Positions 48,766 to 57,060 of a stretch of DNA of 64,000 nt are shown piece by piece. The notes under the pieces were generated by a model. The model did no database searches. It had not been told where the DNA came from and saw nothing but the letters and a program-made list of their open reading frames with translations. Origin of the DNA: Amycolatopsis vancoresmycina (GTDB taxonomy: Bacteria > Actinomycetota > Actinomycetes > Mycobacteriales > Pseudonocardiaceae); contig NZ_JNYY01000002.1 of NCBI RefSeq assembly GCF_000716785.1, forward strand, positions 434,001-498,000, given 5' to 3'. Positions within the stretch are counted from its first letter, which is position 1. Every line of letters begins with the position of its first letter. The position numbers and the translations under genes are program-made.

Positions 48766-49704
48766 GTGGCCCGAGGAACCCAGCTCAAGGCGATCGCCCT
48801 GCTGCCTGCGTTCGCCCTGGTCGGCTTGACCGTGGCGTGCGGCGCGGGAGGGAGCGGCGCGGGCAACGTCGGCTCCAGCACCTCCGCCGCCGCCCCGGGC
48901 ACCGGATCGGGTGACGTGGGCACGGTCGCCAAGGACGACGCGCTCGCCGCGATGGTCCCCGCCGACGTCAAGTCCGACGGCAAGATCGTGGTCGGCCAGG
49001 ACCAGAGCTACCCGCCGAACGAGTTCGTCGACGGCGGCAAGCCGGCCGGTTTCGACGTCGACCTCGGCACCGCCATCGGCCAGGTGCTCGGCGTCCAGAT
49101 GGACTTCCAGAACGCCGCCTTCGACGGCATCATCCCCGGCATCGGCGCCAAGAAGTACGAGCTGGCGATGTCGTCGTTCAGCATCAACGCCGAGCGGCTG
49201 CAGTCGGTCGACATGATCTCCTACTACAGCGCGGGCACCTCGCTGGCCGTGCTGAAGGGCAACCCGGACGGCCTCAAGGTCGATGACCTGTGCGGCAAGA
49301 AGGTCGCCGTCCAGAAGGGCACCACGCAGGTCGAGGACCTCGACAAGAAGAACGCCGCGTGCACCGGCGCCGGCAAGCCGGCCATCGAGGTCACGCAGCT
49401 GCAGGCCCAGACCGACGTCAACCTGGCACTGACCGCCAAGCGCGTCCAGGGCGAACTGGCCGACTCCCCGGTCATCGACTACGCGGTGAAGCAGACCAAC
49501 GGCCAGCTCGAGTCGGTCGGCACGCCGTACGACACGGCGCCGTACGGCATCGTGCTGCCGAAGAACAGCGGTGACTACGGCAAGGCCGTCCAGGGCGCGA
49601 TCCAGAAGCTGATCGACAGCGGCGCGTACAAGAAGATCCTCGACAAGTGGGGTCTCAACGCCGCGGGCGCGGTCACCAAGTCGGAGATCAACCCGGCTTC
49701 CTGA
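48766..49704 (+). CDS. Amino-acid ABC transporter substrate-binding lipoprotein
   Basis: A 312-residue extracytoplasmic solute-binding protein (SBP_bac_3). The signal peptide (1-24) ends in LTVA before Cys25, which is a slightly atypical lipobox. A low-complexity Gly/Ser linker follows, then the binding fold with GFDVDLGTAIGQVLGVQMDF and FDGIIPGIGAKKYELAMSSF. It binds polar or charged amino acids such as Glu, but specificity is not decided by sequence. GAGGAG lies upstream of GTG 48766. The same frame is open far upstream, but over the divergent triad genes, which is spurious. Confidence 0.93.
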   Translation: MARGTQLKAIALLPAFALVGLTVACGAGGSGAGNVGSSTSAAAPGTGSGDVGTVAKDDALAAMVPADVKSDGKIVVGQDQSYPPNEFVDGGKPAGFDVDLGTAIGQVLGVQMDFQNAAFDGIIPGIGAKKYELAMSSFSINAERLQSVDMISYYSAGTSLAVLKGNPDGLKVDDLCGKKVAVQKGTTQVEDLDKKNAACTGAGKPAIEVTQLQAQTDVNLALTAKRVQGELADSPVIDYAVKQTNGQLESVGTPYDTAPYGIVLPKNSGDYGKAVQGAIQKLIDSGAYKKILDKWGLNAAGAVTKSEINPAS

Positions 49705-49719
49705 GATAGGACGTAGTTC

Positions 49720-50652
49720 GTGAGTTCCTCCGAAGCGCCTCCCGGCGAGGCGCCGATCGAAGCCGAGCCCATCCAGGCCGTCCCGGTGCGCCACTACGGG
49801 CGCTGGGTGGCCGGGGTGGTCATCCTCTTCCTCGCGTTCATCGTGGTCCGCAGCGTGATCACGAACGACGCACTGCAGTGGCCGGTCGTCGGGGACTACC
49901 TCTTCGACGACCGGGTGCTGCGCGGCCTGCAGAACACCTTGATCCTGACCGTGATCTCGATGCTGATCGGGATCGTCGGCGGCATCCTGCTGGCCGTGAT
50001 GCGGCTGTCCCCGAACCCGCTGACCTCGGGGGCGGCGGCCATCTACATCTGGCTGTTCCGCGGCACGCCGCTGATCACGCAGCTGGTGATCTGGAACTTC
50101 CTGGCGCTGGCCTACCCGCGCCTGGGCCTCGGCATCCCGTTCGGGCCGGAGTTCGTCAGCTGGGACACCAACCAGCTGATCACGCAGTTCACCGCGTCGC
50201 TGCTCGGCCTCGGGCTCAACGAGGCCGCGTACATGGCGGAGATCGTGCGCGGCGGCATCCAGTCGGTCGACTCCGGCCAGCTGGAAGCGGCGAGCGCGCT
50301 GGGCATGAGCCGGACGAAGACCCTGCGGCGGATCATCCTGCCGCAGGCGATGCGGGTGATCATCCCGCCGACCGGCAACGAGACGATCTCGATGCTGAAG
50401 ACGACGTCGCTGGTCGTGGCGATCGGGTACTTCGAGCTGATGGTCGCGGTGCAGACCATCTACTCGCAGAACTACAAGACGGTCCCGCTGCTGATCACGG
50501 CGGCCGCCTGGTACCTGTTCATGACGTCGGTGCTGACGCTGGTCCAGATCCAGATCGAGAAGCGCTTCGCGCGGGGTACTTCGCGTGACGTGGTCCAGCG
50601 ACAGGGCTGGGCGTCGCGAATGTTCAGCCGGGGTGGAGGGAACGTCACATGA
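49720..50652 (+). CDS. Amino-acid ABC transporter permease
   Basis: A 310-residue HisM/GlnP-type permease. The N-terminal 30 residues are acidic and cytosolic, followed by five transmembrane helices. The EAA coupling motif is EAASALGMSRTKTLRRIILP, and the conserved substrate-path segment IWLFRGTPLITQLVIWN precedes it. It starts at GTG 49720, 15 bp after the binding-protein stop. It overlaps the ATPase ATG by 4 bases. One permease gene suggests a homodimer. Confidence 0.94.
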   Translation: MSSSEAPPGEAPIEAEPIQAVPVRHYGRWVAGVVILFLAFIVVRSVITNDALQWPVVGDYLFDDRVLRGLQNTLILTVISMLIGIVGGILLAVMRLSPNPLTSGAAAIYIWLFRGTPLITQLVIWNFLALAYPRLGLGIPFGPEFVSWDTNQLITQFTASLLGLGLNEAAYMAEIVRGGIQSVDSGQLEAASALGMSRTKTLRRIILPQAMRVIIPPTGNETISMLKTTSLVVAIGYFELMVAVQTIYSQNYKTVPLLITAAAWYLFMTSVLTLVQIQIEKRFARGTSRDVVQRQGWASRMFSRGGGNVT

Positions 50653-51422
50653 CCCCCGTCGTGTCCGCGCAGCGGATCTACAAGAGCTTCGGCAGCGTCC
50701 ACGTCCTCAAGGGCATCAACCTCGAGGTGCACGAGCGCGAAGTGCTCTGCCTGATCGGGCCGTCCGGCTCGGGCAAGTCGACGCTGCTGCGCTGCATCAA
50801 CCACCTCGAGAAGATCGACGCCGGCCGGCTGTACGTCGACGGCGTGCTGGTCGGCTACAAGCAGCGTGGCGACAAGCTGCACGAGCTGCGCGAGAAGGAG
50901 GTCGCGTTCCAGCGCAAGGACATCGGCATGGTGTTCCAGCGCTTCAACCTCTTCCCGCACATGACGGCGCTCGAGAACGTCATGGAGGCGCCGATCCAGG
51001 TCCGGCGCGAGCCGAAGGCCAAGGTCCGGCAGCGGGCGCACGAGCTGCTGGAGCGCGTCGGCCTCGCCGACAAGGCGAAGAACTACCCGGCGCAGCTGTC
51101 CGGCGGGCAGCAGCAGCGGGTCGCGATCGCCAGGGCGCTGGCGATGGAGCCGAAGCTGATGCTGTTCGACGAGCCGACGTCCGCGCTGGACCCGGAGCTC
51201 GTCGGCGACGTCCTCGGCGTGATGAAGCAGCTCGCCAAGGACGGCATGACCATGGTCGTCGTCACCCACGAGATGCAGTTCGCGCGCGAGGTGGCGGACA
51301 AGGTGCTCTTCATGGACGGCGGCGTCGTCGTCGAAGAAGGGCCGCCCGAGCGGGTCATCGGGAGCCCGCGCGAGGAGCGGACCAAGTCGTTCCTGGCCCG
51401 GGTGCTGAACCCGAACGCCTGA
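50649..51422 (+). CDS. Amino-acid ABC transporter ATP-binding protein
   Basis: A 257-residue ATPase of the polar amino-acid uptake family. Walker A is GPSGSGKST (38-46), the Q-loop is in VFQRFNLFPHMTALENV, the signature is LSGGQQQRVAIARALAM, and Walker B is LMLFDEPTSALD. The insert KQRGDKLHELREKEVAFQRK is typical of these GlnQ-like proteins in actinobacteria. It is coupled to the permease by ATGA and completes the importer. The weak hairpin AACCCG/CGGGTT just after the stop may terminate it. Confidence 0.96.
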   Translation: MTPVVSAQRIYKSFGSVHVLKGINLEVHEREVLCLIGPSGSGKSTLLRCINHLEKIDAGRLYVDGVLVGYKQRGDKLHELREKEVAFQRKDIGMVFQRFNLFPHMTALENVMEAPIQVRREPKAKVRQRAHELLERVGLADKAKNYPAQLSGGQQQRVAIARALAMEPKLMLFDEPTSALDPELVGDVLGVMKQLAKDGMTMVVVTHEMQFAREVADKVLFMDGGVVVEEGPPERVIGSPREERTKSFLARVLNPNA

Positions 51423-51477
51423 CGAAACCCGTTCGGGTTCGCTATTTTGAAAGCGGGTGAGGGAGGGGGCCGGCCTT

Positions 51478-53781
51478 TTGACGACCGAAAGCGTGCTGCC
51501 CCCTCTCGACCCGTTCGCGGGCATCCCCGATCGCCGGTACGAGGTCAAGGCCGCCGACCTGCTGAAACCCGGCAACGCGGGCCTGATGCGCTGGCGGCGG
51601 CAGGCCACCAACGCCCCGATCGTCTACGTCGAGGACGCCTACATCACCGGGACGCTGGACCTGCGGGCCGCGGACCTGAAGTACCTGTTCCGGTTCGAGC
51701 GCTGCCGGTTCGAGCAGCCACCGGACGTGCGCGAGGCGAACCTGCTGGGCCTGGTGTTCCGCAAGTGCTGGCTGCCGGGGCTCAAGGCCCGCAACATGCG
51801 CAGCCGCAACGACGTCCGGCTGATCCGCAGCGTCGTGCAGGTCGACGGCGACGTCCGCGAGATCGAGGAGACGACCGTCCAGCGCGGCGACGACCGCGAG
51901 CGCGGCATGCCGAACGCCGCGGTCAACCTGACCGACGCGGTGATCGAGGGGTCGATGGTGCTGACCCGCACCGTGATCTCGCACCCGCACGGCAAGGCGA
52001 TCCAGGCCGACCGGCTGGTGCTGACCGGCGCGTTGCTGGCCTACCGGATGGTCGCGAACGGCGAAGTCCGCCTCCCCGGCCTCCGGACCGGCGGTAACGT
52101 CAACTTTTCCGGCGCCACGCTGAACAACCCGGACGGTTTCGCGCTCAACGGCAACGGCCTGCACATCGGCGGCAGCCTGCTGTGCGAGGTGGACAACTAC
52201 GGGCCGGCCAGCCAGCGCAAACGGTTCTCCGCGACCGGGATCATGTACCTGCCGAGCGCGACGGTCGACAGCGACATCTCGCTGCGCGAAGCCAAGCTGA
52301 CGGTGTCCCAGCACGGCCCGATCGCCGTCGACGCGTGGAAGTCCAACGACCCGTACCTGGACCCGCGTCCGGCGCTGGTCGCGGACCGGATGCGCGTCGA
52401 CGGCAACGTCGAGCTGTCCGACGGCCTGCAGGCGCTGGGCACGCTGCGCATGGTCAACGCCCGCATCGGCGGCTCCCTGCGGCTGGCCGGCGCCGAGATC
52501 CGCGTCGAGCGCGGCAAGACGGTCCCGTACTACGACCGCGCGCTGCACCTGGACGGCACCGAAATCGGCGGCGACATCGAGGCGACGAGCCTGCGCGTCC
52601 CGGCCGGTCAGCTGCGCCTGGCCGACGTCACGGTCGGCGGCAACTTCCTGGCCTGGAACTCGATGTTCCGCCACCCCGGCCGGGACGTGTTCTCCGCCCG
52701 CCGGTCGAAGATCGCGGGCAACTTCCAGCTCACGGACGCCACGATCCACGGCACGCTGCGCCTGCAGGGCGTGGACGTCGGCGGCAGCATCAACCTGGCG
52801 GGCACCCGCTTGACGGACCCGGGCCGCCGCGCGACCAGCAGCTATTCCCTCGACGTCCGCACCGGCCGGGTCGGCCGCGACCTGACCCTGCGCGACAACA
52901 ACGGCCGCCCGTTCGTGGCGGAGGGCGGCGTCAACCTGGACGGCGCCCAGGTCGCCCGCCGCGTGGACCTGCGAGGCTCCCAGCTGGGCTCCCTGCCCCC
53001 GTTCAACGTGGCCCTCGACGCGGGCGACGTCGCCTCGGACGAGTTCATCCTGACCCCGAGCGCCCCGCCGGCCGGCCGCGTGGTGCTGCGGCGCGCGCAC
53101 TGCGGCACGTTGAGCGACAACAACCAGTTCTGGGAGGCGTCGGAGGGCATCGAGCTGGAGGACTTCCGCTACGACGCACTGAAGAAGGGAATCCCCCTCG
53201 ACGACGACCGGGCGCTGGACGAGCGGATCGAGAAGCTGCGCAAGGCCATGCGCGGCTACCGCCCGGGCCCGTACGACCAGCTGGCCCACATGCTGCGCGC
53301 GGCGGGGAACGAAGAGCACGCATCGACGGTGGCGTTGCGCAAGCAGCAGTTCAGGTACGAGGCACTGGCCCGCGGCTTCAAGTTCTTCGGCCCCGGGGTC
53401 CGGTTGTGGAGCTGGCTCCAGCGATCGATGGTGGGCTACGGCTACCGCCCGGTCCGCGCCCTCGGCTGGCTGCTCACCCTGCTGGTCCTGGGCAGCCTGT
53501 GGTTCGGCTTGGGGTCGGACGACTGCATCCACGACAGGTCGGGCCGGGTCGTGGCGAACGGCGAGCGTTGCGTGGTCAACCAGCAGGACACGGGCCTGCA
53601 GTGGAACCCGGTGATCTACACGGCGGACCTGCTGGTCCCGATCGTGGACTTCGGCAACAAGTCGAGGTGGTACATGCACGGAACGGACAACTGGGTGGCG
53701 GCGGGCTTCACGGCATCGGGCTGGATCCTGGCGTCCACGGTGGCGGCGGGCGTGAGCCGCATGCTGCGCCGGGAGAGCTGA
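51478..53781 (+). CDS. Large beta-helix-like protein with C-terminal membrane anchor
   Basis: A 767-residue protein (774 from GTG 51457). The main part, about residues 60-560, consists of many short repeats such as GGSLRLAGAEIRV, GGDIEATSLRVPAG, GGNFLAWNSMF and GGSINLAGTRL, each with a GG-turn. This is a right-handed beta-helix or pentapeptide-like layout. Residues about 665-690 and 745-765 are hydrophobic (RALGWLLTLLVLGSLWFGLG). Database names such as membrane-associated oxidoreductase exist for such proteins but no redox motif is visible. I prefer TTG 51478 because GGGAGGGGG is upstream. Function unknown. Confidence 0.78.
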   Translation: MTTESVLPPLDPFAGIPDRRYEVKAADLLKPGNAGLMRWRRQATNAPIVYVEDAYITGTLDLRAADLKYLFRFERCRFEQPPDVREANLLGLVFRKCWLPGLKARNMRSRNDVRLIRSVVQVDGDVREIEETTVQRGDDRERGMPNAAVNLTDAVIEGSMVLTRTVISHPHGKAIQADRLVLTGALLAYRMVANGEVRLPGLRTGGNVNFSGATLNNPDGFALNGNGLHIGGSLLCEVDNYGPASQRKRFSATGIMYLPSATVDSDISLREAKLTVSQHGPIAVDAWKSNDPYLDPRPALVADRMRVDGNVELSDGLQALGTLRMVNARIGGSLRLAGAEIRVERGKTVPYYDRALHLDGTEIGGDIEATSLRVPAGQLRLADVTVGGNFLAWNSMFRHPGRDVFSARRSKIAGNFQLTDATIHGTLRLQGVDVGGSINLAGTRLTDPGRRATSSYSLDVRTGRVGRDLTLRDNNGRPFVAEGGVNLDGAQVARRVDLRGSQLGSLPPFNVALDAGDVASDEFILTPSAPPAGRVVLRRAHCGTLSDNNQFWEASEGIELEDFRYDALKKGIPLDDDRALDERIEKLRKAMRGYRPGPYDQLAHMLRAAGNEEHASTVALRKQQFRYEALARGFKFFGPGVRLWSWLQRSMVGYGYRPVRALGWLLTLLVLGSLWFGLGSDDCIHDRSGRVVANGERCVVNQQDTGLQWNPVIYTADLLVPIVDFGNKSRWYMHGTDNWVAAGFTASGWILASTVAAGVSRMLRRES

Positions 53782-54154
53782 GCAGCCCCCGTTTTCCACG
53801 CTAGCGGAGGGGACCGACGAAATCGGGCCCGCCGAGGGCGGTCGGACCCGCCCCACCGCGGCAGGGAATTCAGCCGCGGCAGAGCAAACCCACGGCAAAA
53901 GACAAAAGACTGTCCTCGCCGGACGGGCAGGCTCCGGGATGACCACTCGTGCCGCTGTCATCTCCCGTTAGTGAGGTGGGCCGCAAGGTGGTCATCCCGT
54001 CGCCTGATTGAGGCCTATCACTTTGAGCCGGGCCCGCAATCGTGCGCTGCCACCCCCGAGTTGCGCTCTGGGTTGCGGGCCCGGCTCAAAGTGATTTGAC
54101 GGCCTCAGGCGACGGGATGACCACCCTGCTCCTCTATCGGGTAGGCCGTCGGGG
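53782..54154. repeat. Long inverted-repeat element in a gene-free region
   Basis: The 373-bp gap contains a near-perfect long hairpin at 53987-54125. The outer arms are 19 bp (53987-54005 / 54107-54125) and the inner arms 23 bp (54017-54039 / 54073-54095), with the loop at 54040-54072. Its end sequence GGGATGACCAC also occurs at 53936-53946, so the left side can pair in two ways. No transposase, target-site duplication or gene is present, so it is either a MITE-like remnant or a stable RNA/terminator structure. Confidence 0.72.
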
Positions 54155-54730
54155 CTAGTCGATGAAGCGGGACCAGAACGGTATGTACCGCGGGCCGTCC
54201 GGGGGTGCCGTGCTGATTCCGCCCGTCGCGAACTCTCGGTGCAGGTAGTCCCGCAAATCGCTGCCGTACACGATGATGTCCGTCTGGTACACCGACAGCA
54301 CCGGGTAGCCCACCGTGTCCGGCAGGCCGGGCAGGTACCGGTGCCCGCACACCGGCACCAGCTGTGGCACGTCGGCCAGGCGACGGCGGGCCTCGCGGAC
54401 CGCGTCCTCCGGGCCTACCGGGCGCGTGCCCCAGTCCGGGAGCCAGAAGCCGTTGTGCTCGACGTCGTACAGCACCCCGTCGACCGGCCATGCCAAACGT
54501 TTGCGCAGCTGGTCCGGGTTGCCGCAGCGCCAGTCGGGCCAGCGGTCGCCGATCGGGATGCCGGCGGACAGGAACGTCCGGTGGTCCGCCGCGAAACGGA
54601 AGCCGAACCGGCGCTCGACGTCGTCGAGTTCGGTTTCGCTCAGTCCGGGACGCACGGGTTCCCGGAGATTCTCCTGCAGGTGCCGCGCCTCCTCCGGAGT
54701 GAGGGCGCCGGCCGGTTGGACTGGGGTCAT
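54155..54730 (-). CDS. SUKH/SMI1-KNR4-like protein
   Basis: A 191-residue protein with SMI1/KNR4-type landmarks: LSETELDDVERRFGFRFAAD, GIPIGDRWPDWRCGNPDQL, and a Trp in the middle (YDVEHNGFWLPDWG). Members of the SUKH superfamily act mainly as immunity proteins against contact-dependent toxins; others are housekeeping. No toxin gene lies next to it, so an orphan immunity gene is possible. It is read toward the long inverted repeat, and its start at ATG 54730 is divergent from the thioredoxin-NHL gene. Confidence 0.75.
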   Translation of the reverse strand: MTPVQPAGALTPEEARHLQENLREPVRPGLSETELDDVERRFGFRFAADHRTFLSAGIPIGDRWPDWRCGNPDQLRKRLAWPVDGVLYDVEHNGFWLPDWGTRPVGPEDAVREARRRLADVPQLVPVCGHRYLPGLPDTVGYPVLSVYQTDIIVYGSDLRDYLHREFATGGISTAPPDGPRYIPFWSRFID

Positions 54731-54856
54731 GAGCCGAGCCTAAGCGGCGGCTCACCCGCACGCCCGTCCTTTTTCAGCCACCCACAAGGGGTGAGTTTGT
54801 TCTCTCATCGGGCGGACCGCGGAACAGAGTGTGAACGCGTGTAGTTCACTCATGCC

Positions 54857-56698
54857 GTGACTTCTCCCCGACCGCAGAGCCGCGTGCGCGCCCCCGAGCT
54901 GCGCGGCGACGTCTGGCTGAACACCGGCGGCCGCCCGCTCACCCTCGCCGAGCTGCGTGGCCGCGTCGTGCTGCTGGACTTCTGGACCAGCGGCTGCATC
55001 AACTGCCTCCACGTGCTCGACGAGCTGCGCCCGCTCGAGGCGGAGTTCGCGGACGTGCTGGTCACCATCGGTGTCCACTCGCCGAAGTTCCTGCACGAGG
55101 GCGAGCGCGCGTCGATCGAAGCCGCGGTCCGCCGCTACGACGTGCACCACCCGGTCGTCAACGACCCGAAGATGGAGCTGTGGTCGCAGTACGCGGTCCG
55201 CGCGTGGCCGACGCTGGCGGTCGTCGACCCCGAGGGGTACGTCGTGCACGTCGCCGCCGGCGAAGGTCACGAAGAGGCGCTTCGCCGCGTCATCGCCGAC
55301 CTGGTCACGAAGCACGAAGCCAAGGGGACGCTGCGCCGCGGCGGCAGCCCGTACGTGCCGGTCGAGGAGCAGGCCACCGAGCTGCGGTTCCCGAGCAAGG
55401 CCGTCGCCACGGCCGAGGGCCGCGTGCTGGTCGCCGACACCGGGCACCACGCGATCGTCGAGTTCGCTTCGGACGGCGAGACCGTCATCCGCCGCTTCGG
55501 CAGCGGGGAGCGCGGCGGCGAGGACGGCCCGTTCGACATCGCGACCTTCGCCGAGCCGTCCGGCATCGCGCTGCTGCCGTACGACGTCGCCGAGCGTGTC
55601 GGCTACCACGCCGTGGTGGCGGACACGGCCGGGCACCGGCTGCGCGGCCTCGACCTGATCACCGGCGAGGTGACGACGGTCGCCGGCACCGGCGCGCAGT
55701 GGCGCAGCGGGCCGGATTCCGGCAAGGGTGCCGAGGTCGACCTCACGAGCCCGTGGGACGTCGCCTGGTGGGGCCCGGCCGGCGGGGTCGTCGTCGCCAT
55801 GGCGGGCAACCACACGCTCAGCGTCTTCGACCCGGTCAGCGGCACGATCCGCCGCTTCGCCGGGACGACCGTCGAAGGCCTCCGCGACGGCGATGTCAGC
55901 GAAGCGTTCTTCGCGCAGACGTCCGGCTTGGCCGTGGACGGCGACAAGCTGTGGCTCGTCGACGCGGAGACGTCGGCGCTGCGCTGGATCGAGCCCGACG
56001 GCGAGTCGTTCACCGTCCAGACGGCGATCGGCGTGGACTTGTTCTCGTTCGGCCACACCGACGGCCCGGCCGACAAGGCGCTGCTCCAGCACCCGCTGGG
56101 CCTGGCCGTGCTGCCCGGCGACAAGGTCGCGATCGCCGACACCTACAACGGCGCGGTCCGCCGCTTCGACGTCTTCACCCGCGAGGTGACCACGATCGCC
56201 ACCGGGCTCGCCGAGCCGCAGGGCCTGCTGCTGCACGACGGCGAGCTGCTGGTCGTCGAGTCGGCGGGCAACCGGCTCGGCCCGCTGTCGCCGGCCGAGC
56301 CGACGGTCGTGGCCGGCGACGCGCACGCCGTGCGCCGCCCGCCGACGGTGCTGGCGCCGGGCGAAATCGACTTTTCGGTCGTGTTCACGGCACCGCCCGG
56401 CGAGAAGCTGGACGACCGCTTCGGCCCGTCGACGCGGCTGGAGATCAGCGCGTCACCGCCGTCCCTGCTGGTCGACGGCGGCGGAACGGGCACGGACCTG
56501 AGCCGCAAGATCCGCCTCGCGGCGGGAGAGGGCGTGCTGCAGGTGGTCGCGCAGGCGGCGAGCTGCGACAGCGACGGCAGCGAGCACCCGGCCTGCCGGA
56601 TCACCCGGCAGGACTGGGGCGTGCCGGTGCGGCTCGAAAGCGGCGGAGCGCGCGAGTTGAGTCTGGTCATGGCCGGTGAGCCGCGGCCTGCCGAGTAA
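54857..56698 (+). CDS. Thioredoxin-like domain fused to NHL beta-propeller
   Basis: A 613-residue protein. The N-terminal thioredoxin-like domain has the redox pair Cys47-x2-Cys50 in FWTSGCINCLHVLDEL. From about 190 to 480 there are NHL repeats (for example VADTGHHAIVEFASDGETVI and VADTAGHRLRGLDLITGEVT), then a C-terminal beta domain. The domain order matches NHLRC2 of animals, whose function is not settled. There is no signal peptide, so it acts in the cytosol. The start is GTG 54857. It is followed by a GroES paralogue one base after the stop, which suggests a shared thiol or folding role. Confidence 0.92.
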   Translation: MTSPRPQSRVRAPELRGDVWLNTGGRPLTLAELRGRVVLLDFWTSGCINCLHVLDELRPLEAEFADVLVTIGVHSPKFLHEGERASIEAAVRRYDVHHPVVNDPKMELWSQYAVRAWPTLAVVDPEGYVVHVAAGEGHEEALRRVIADLVTKHEAKGTLRRGGSPYVPVEEQATELRFPSKAVATAEGRVLVADTGHHAIVEFASDGETVIRRFGSGERGGEDGPFDIATFAEPSGIALLPYDVAERVGYHAVVADTAGHRLRGLDLITGEVTTVAGTGAQWRSGPDSGKGAEVDLTSPWDVAWWGPAGGVVVAMAGNHTLSVFDPVSGTIRRFAGTTVEGLRDGDVSEAFFAQTSGLAVDGDKLWLVDAETSALRWIEPDGESFTVQTAIGVDLFSFGHTDGPADKALLQHPLGLAVLPGDKVAIADTYNGAVRRFDVFTREVTTIATGLAEPQGLLLHDGELLVVESAGNRLGPLSPAEPTVVAGDAHAVRRPPTVLAPGEIDFSVVFTAPPGEKLDDRFGPSTRLEISASPPSLLVDGGGTGTDLSRKIRLAAGEGVLQVVAQAASCDSDGSEHPACRITRQDWGVPVRLESGGARELSLVMAGEPRPAE

Positions 56699-56699
56699 C

Positions 56700-57032
56700 A
56701 TGCAGCCCGTGTCTGCCGGGCCGAAACTCGAAATCCAGATGCTGCACGACCGCGTGCTGGTGCGGCTGTCGCCGGAAGAGGGGGAGCGCCGCAGCAGCGG
56801 CGGCATCGTGATCCCCGCGACGGCTCAGGTCGCGCGCCGGCTGGCCTGGGGTGATGTACTGGGCGTGGGCAACAGTGTGCGGAACGTCAAGACAGGCGAC
56901 CGCGTGCTCTTCAACCCGGAGGACCAGCTCGAGGTCGAGATCCAGGGCGAGGGGCACCTGGTGATGCGCGAACGCGACATCCACGCGGTGGCGACCGAGC
57001 GGACCGAACACGGGACGGGCCTCTACCTGTAG
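56700..57032 (+). CDS. GroES-like co-chaperonin paralogue
   Basis: A 110-residue protein with the Cpn10 fold: MLHDRVLVRLSPEEGERRSS, GGIVIPATAQ and GDRVLFNPEDQLEVEIQGEG. The mobile-loop region and final VMRERDIHAV fit GroES, but the C-terminus is longer and the sequence is divergent. There is no groEL next to it, so it is not the main groES. ATG 56700 follows the preceding stop by one base, so it is coupled to the thioredoxin-NHL gene. It may help a chaperonin act on that protein. Confidence 0.85.
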   Translation: MQPVSAGPKLEIQMLHDRVLVRLSPEEGERRSSGGIVIPATAQVARRLAWGDVLGVGNSVRNVKTGDRVLFNPEDQLEVEIQGEGHLVMRERDIHAVATERTEHGTGLYL

Positions 57033-57060
57033 GTCGGGTCGGTCCCCGGGAGGCAGGGGC

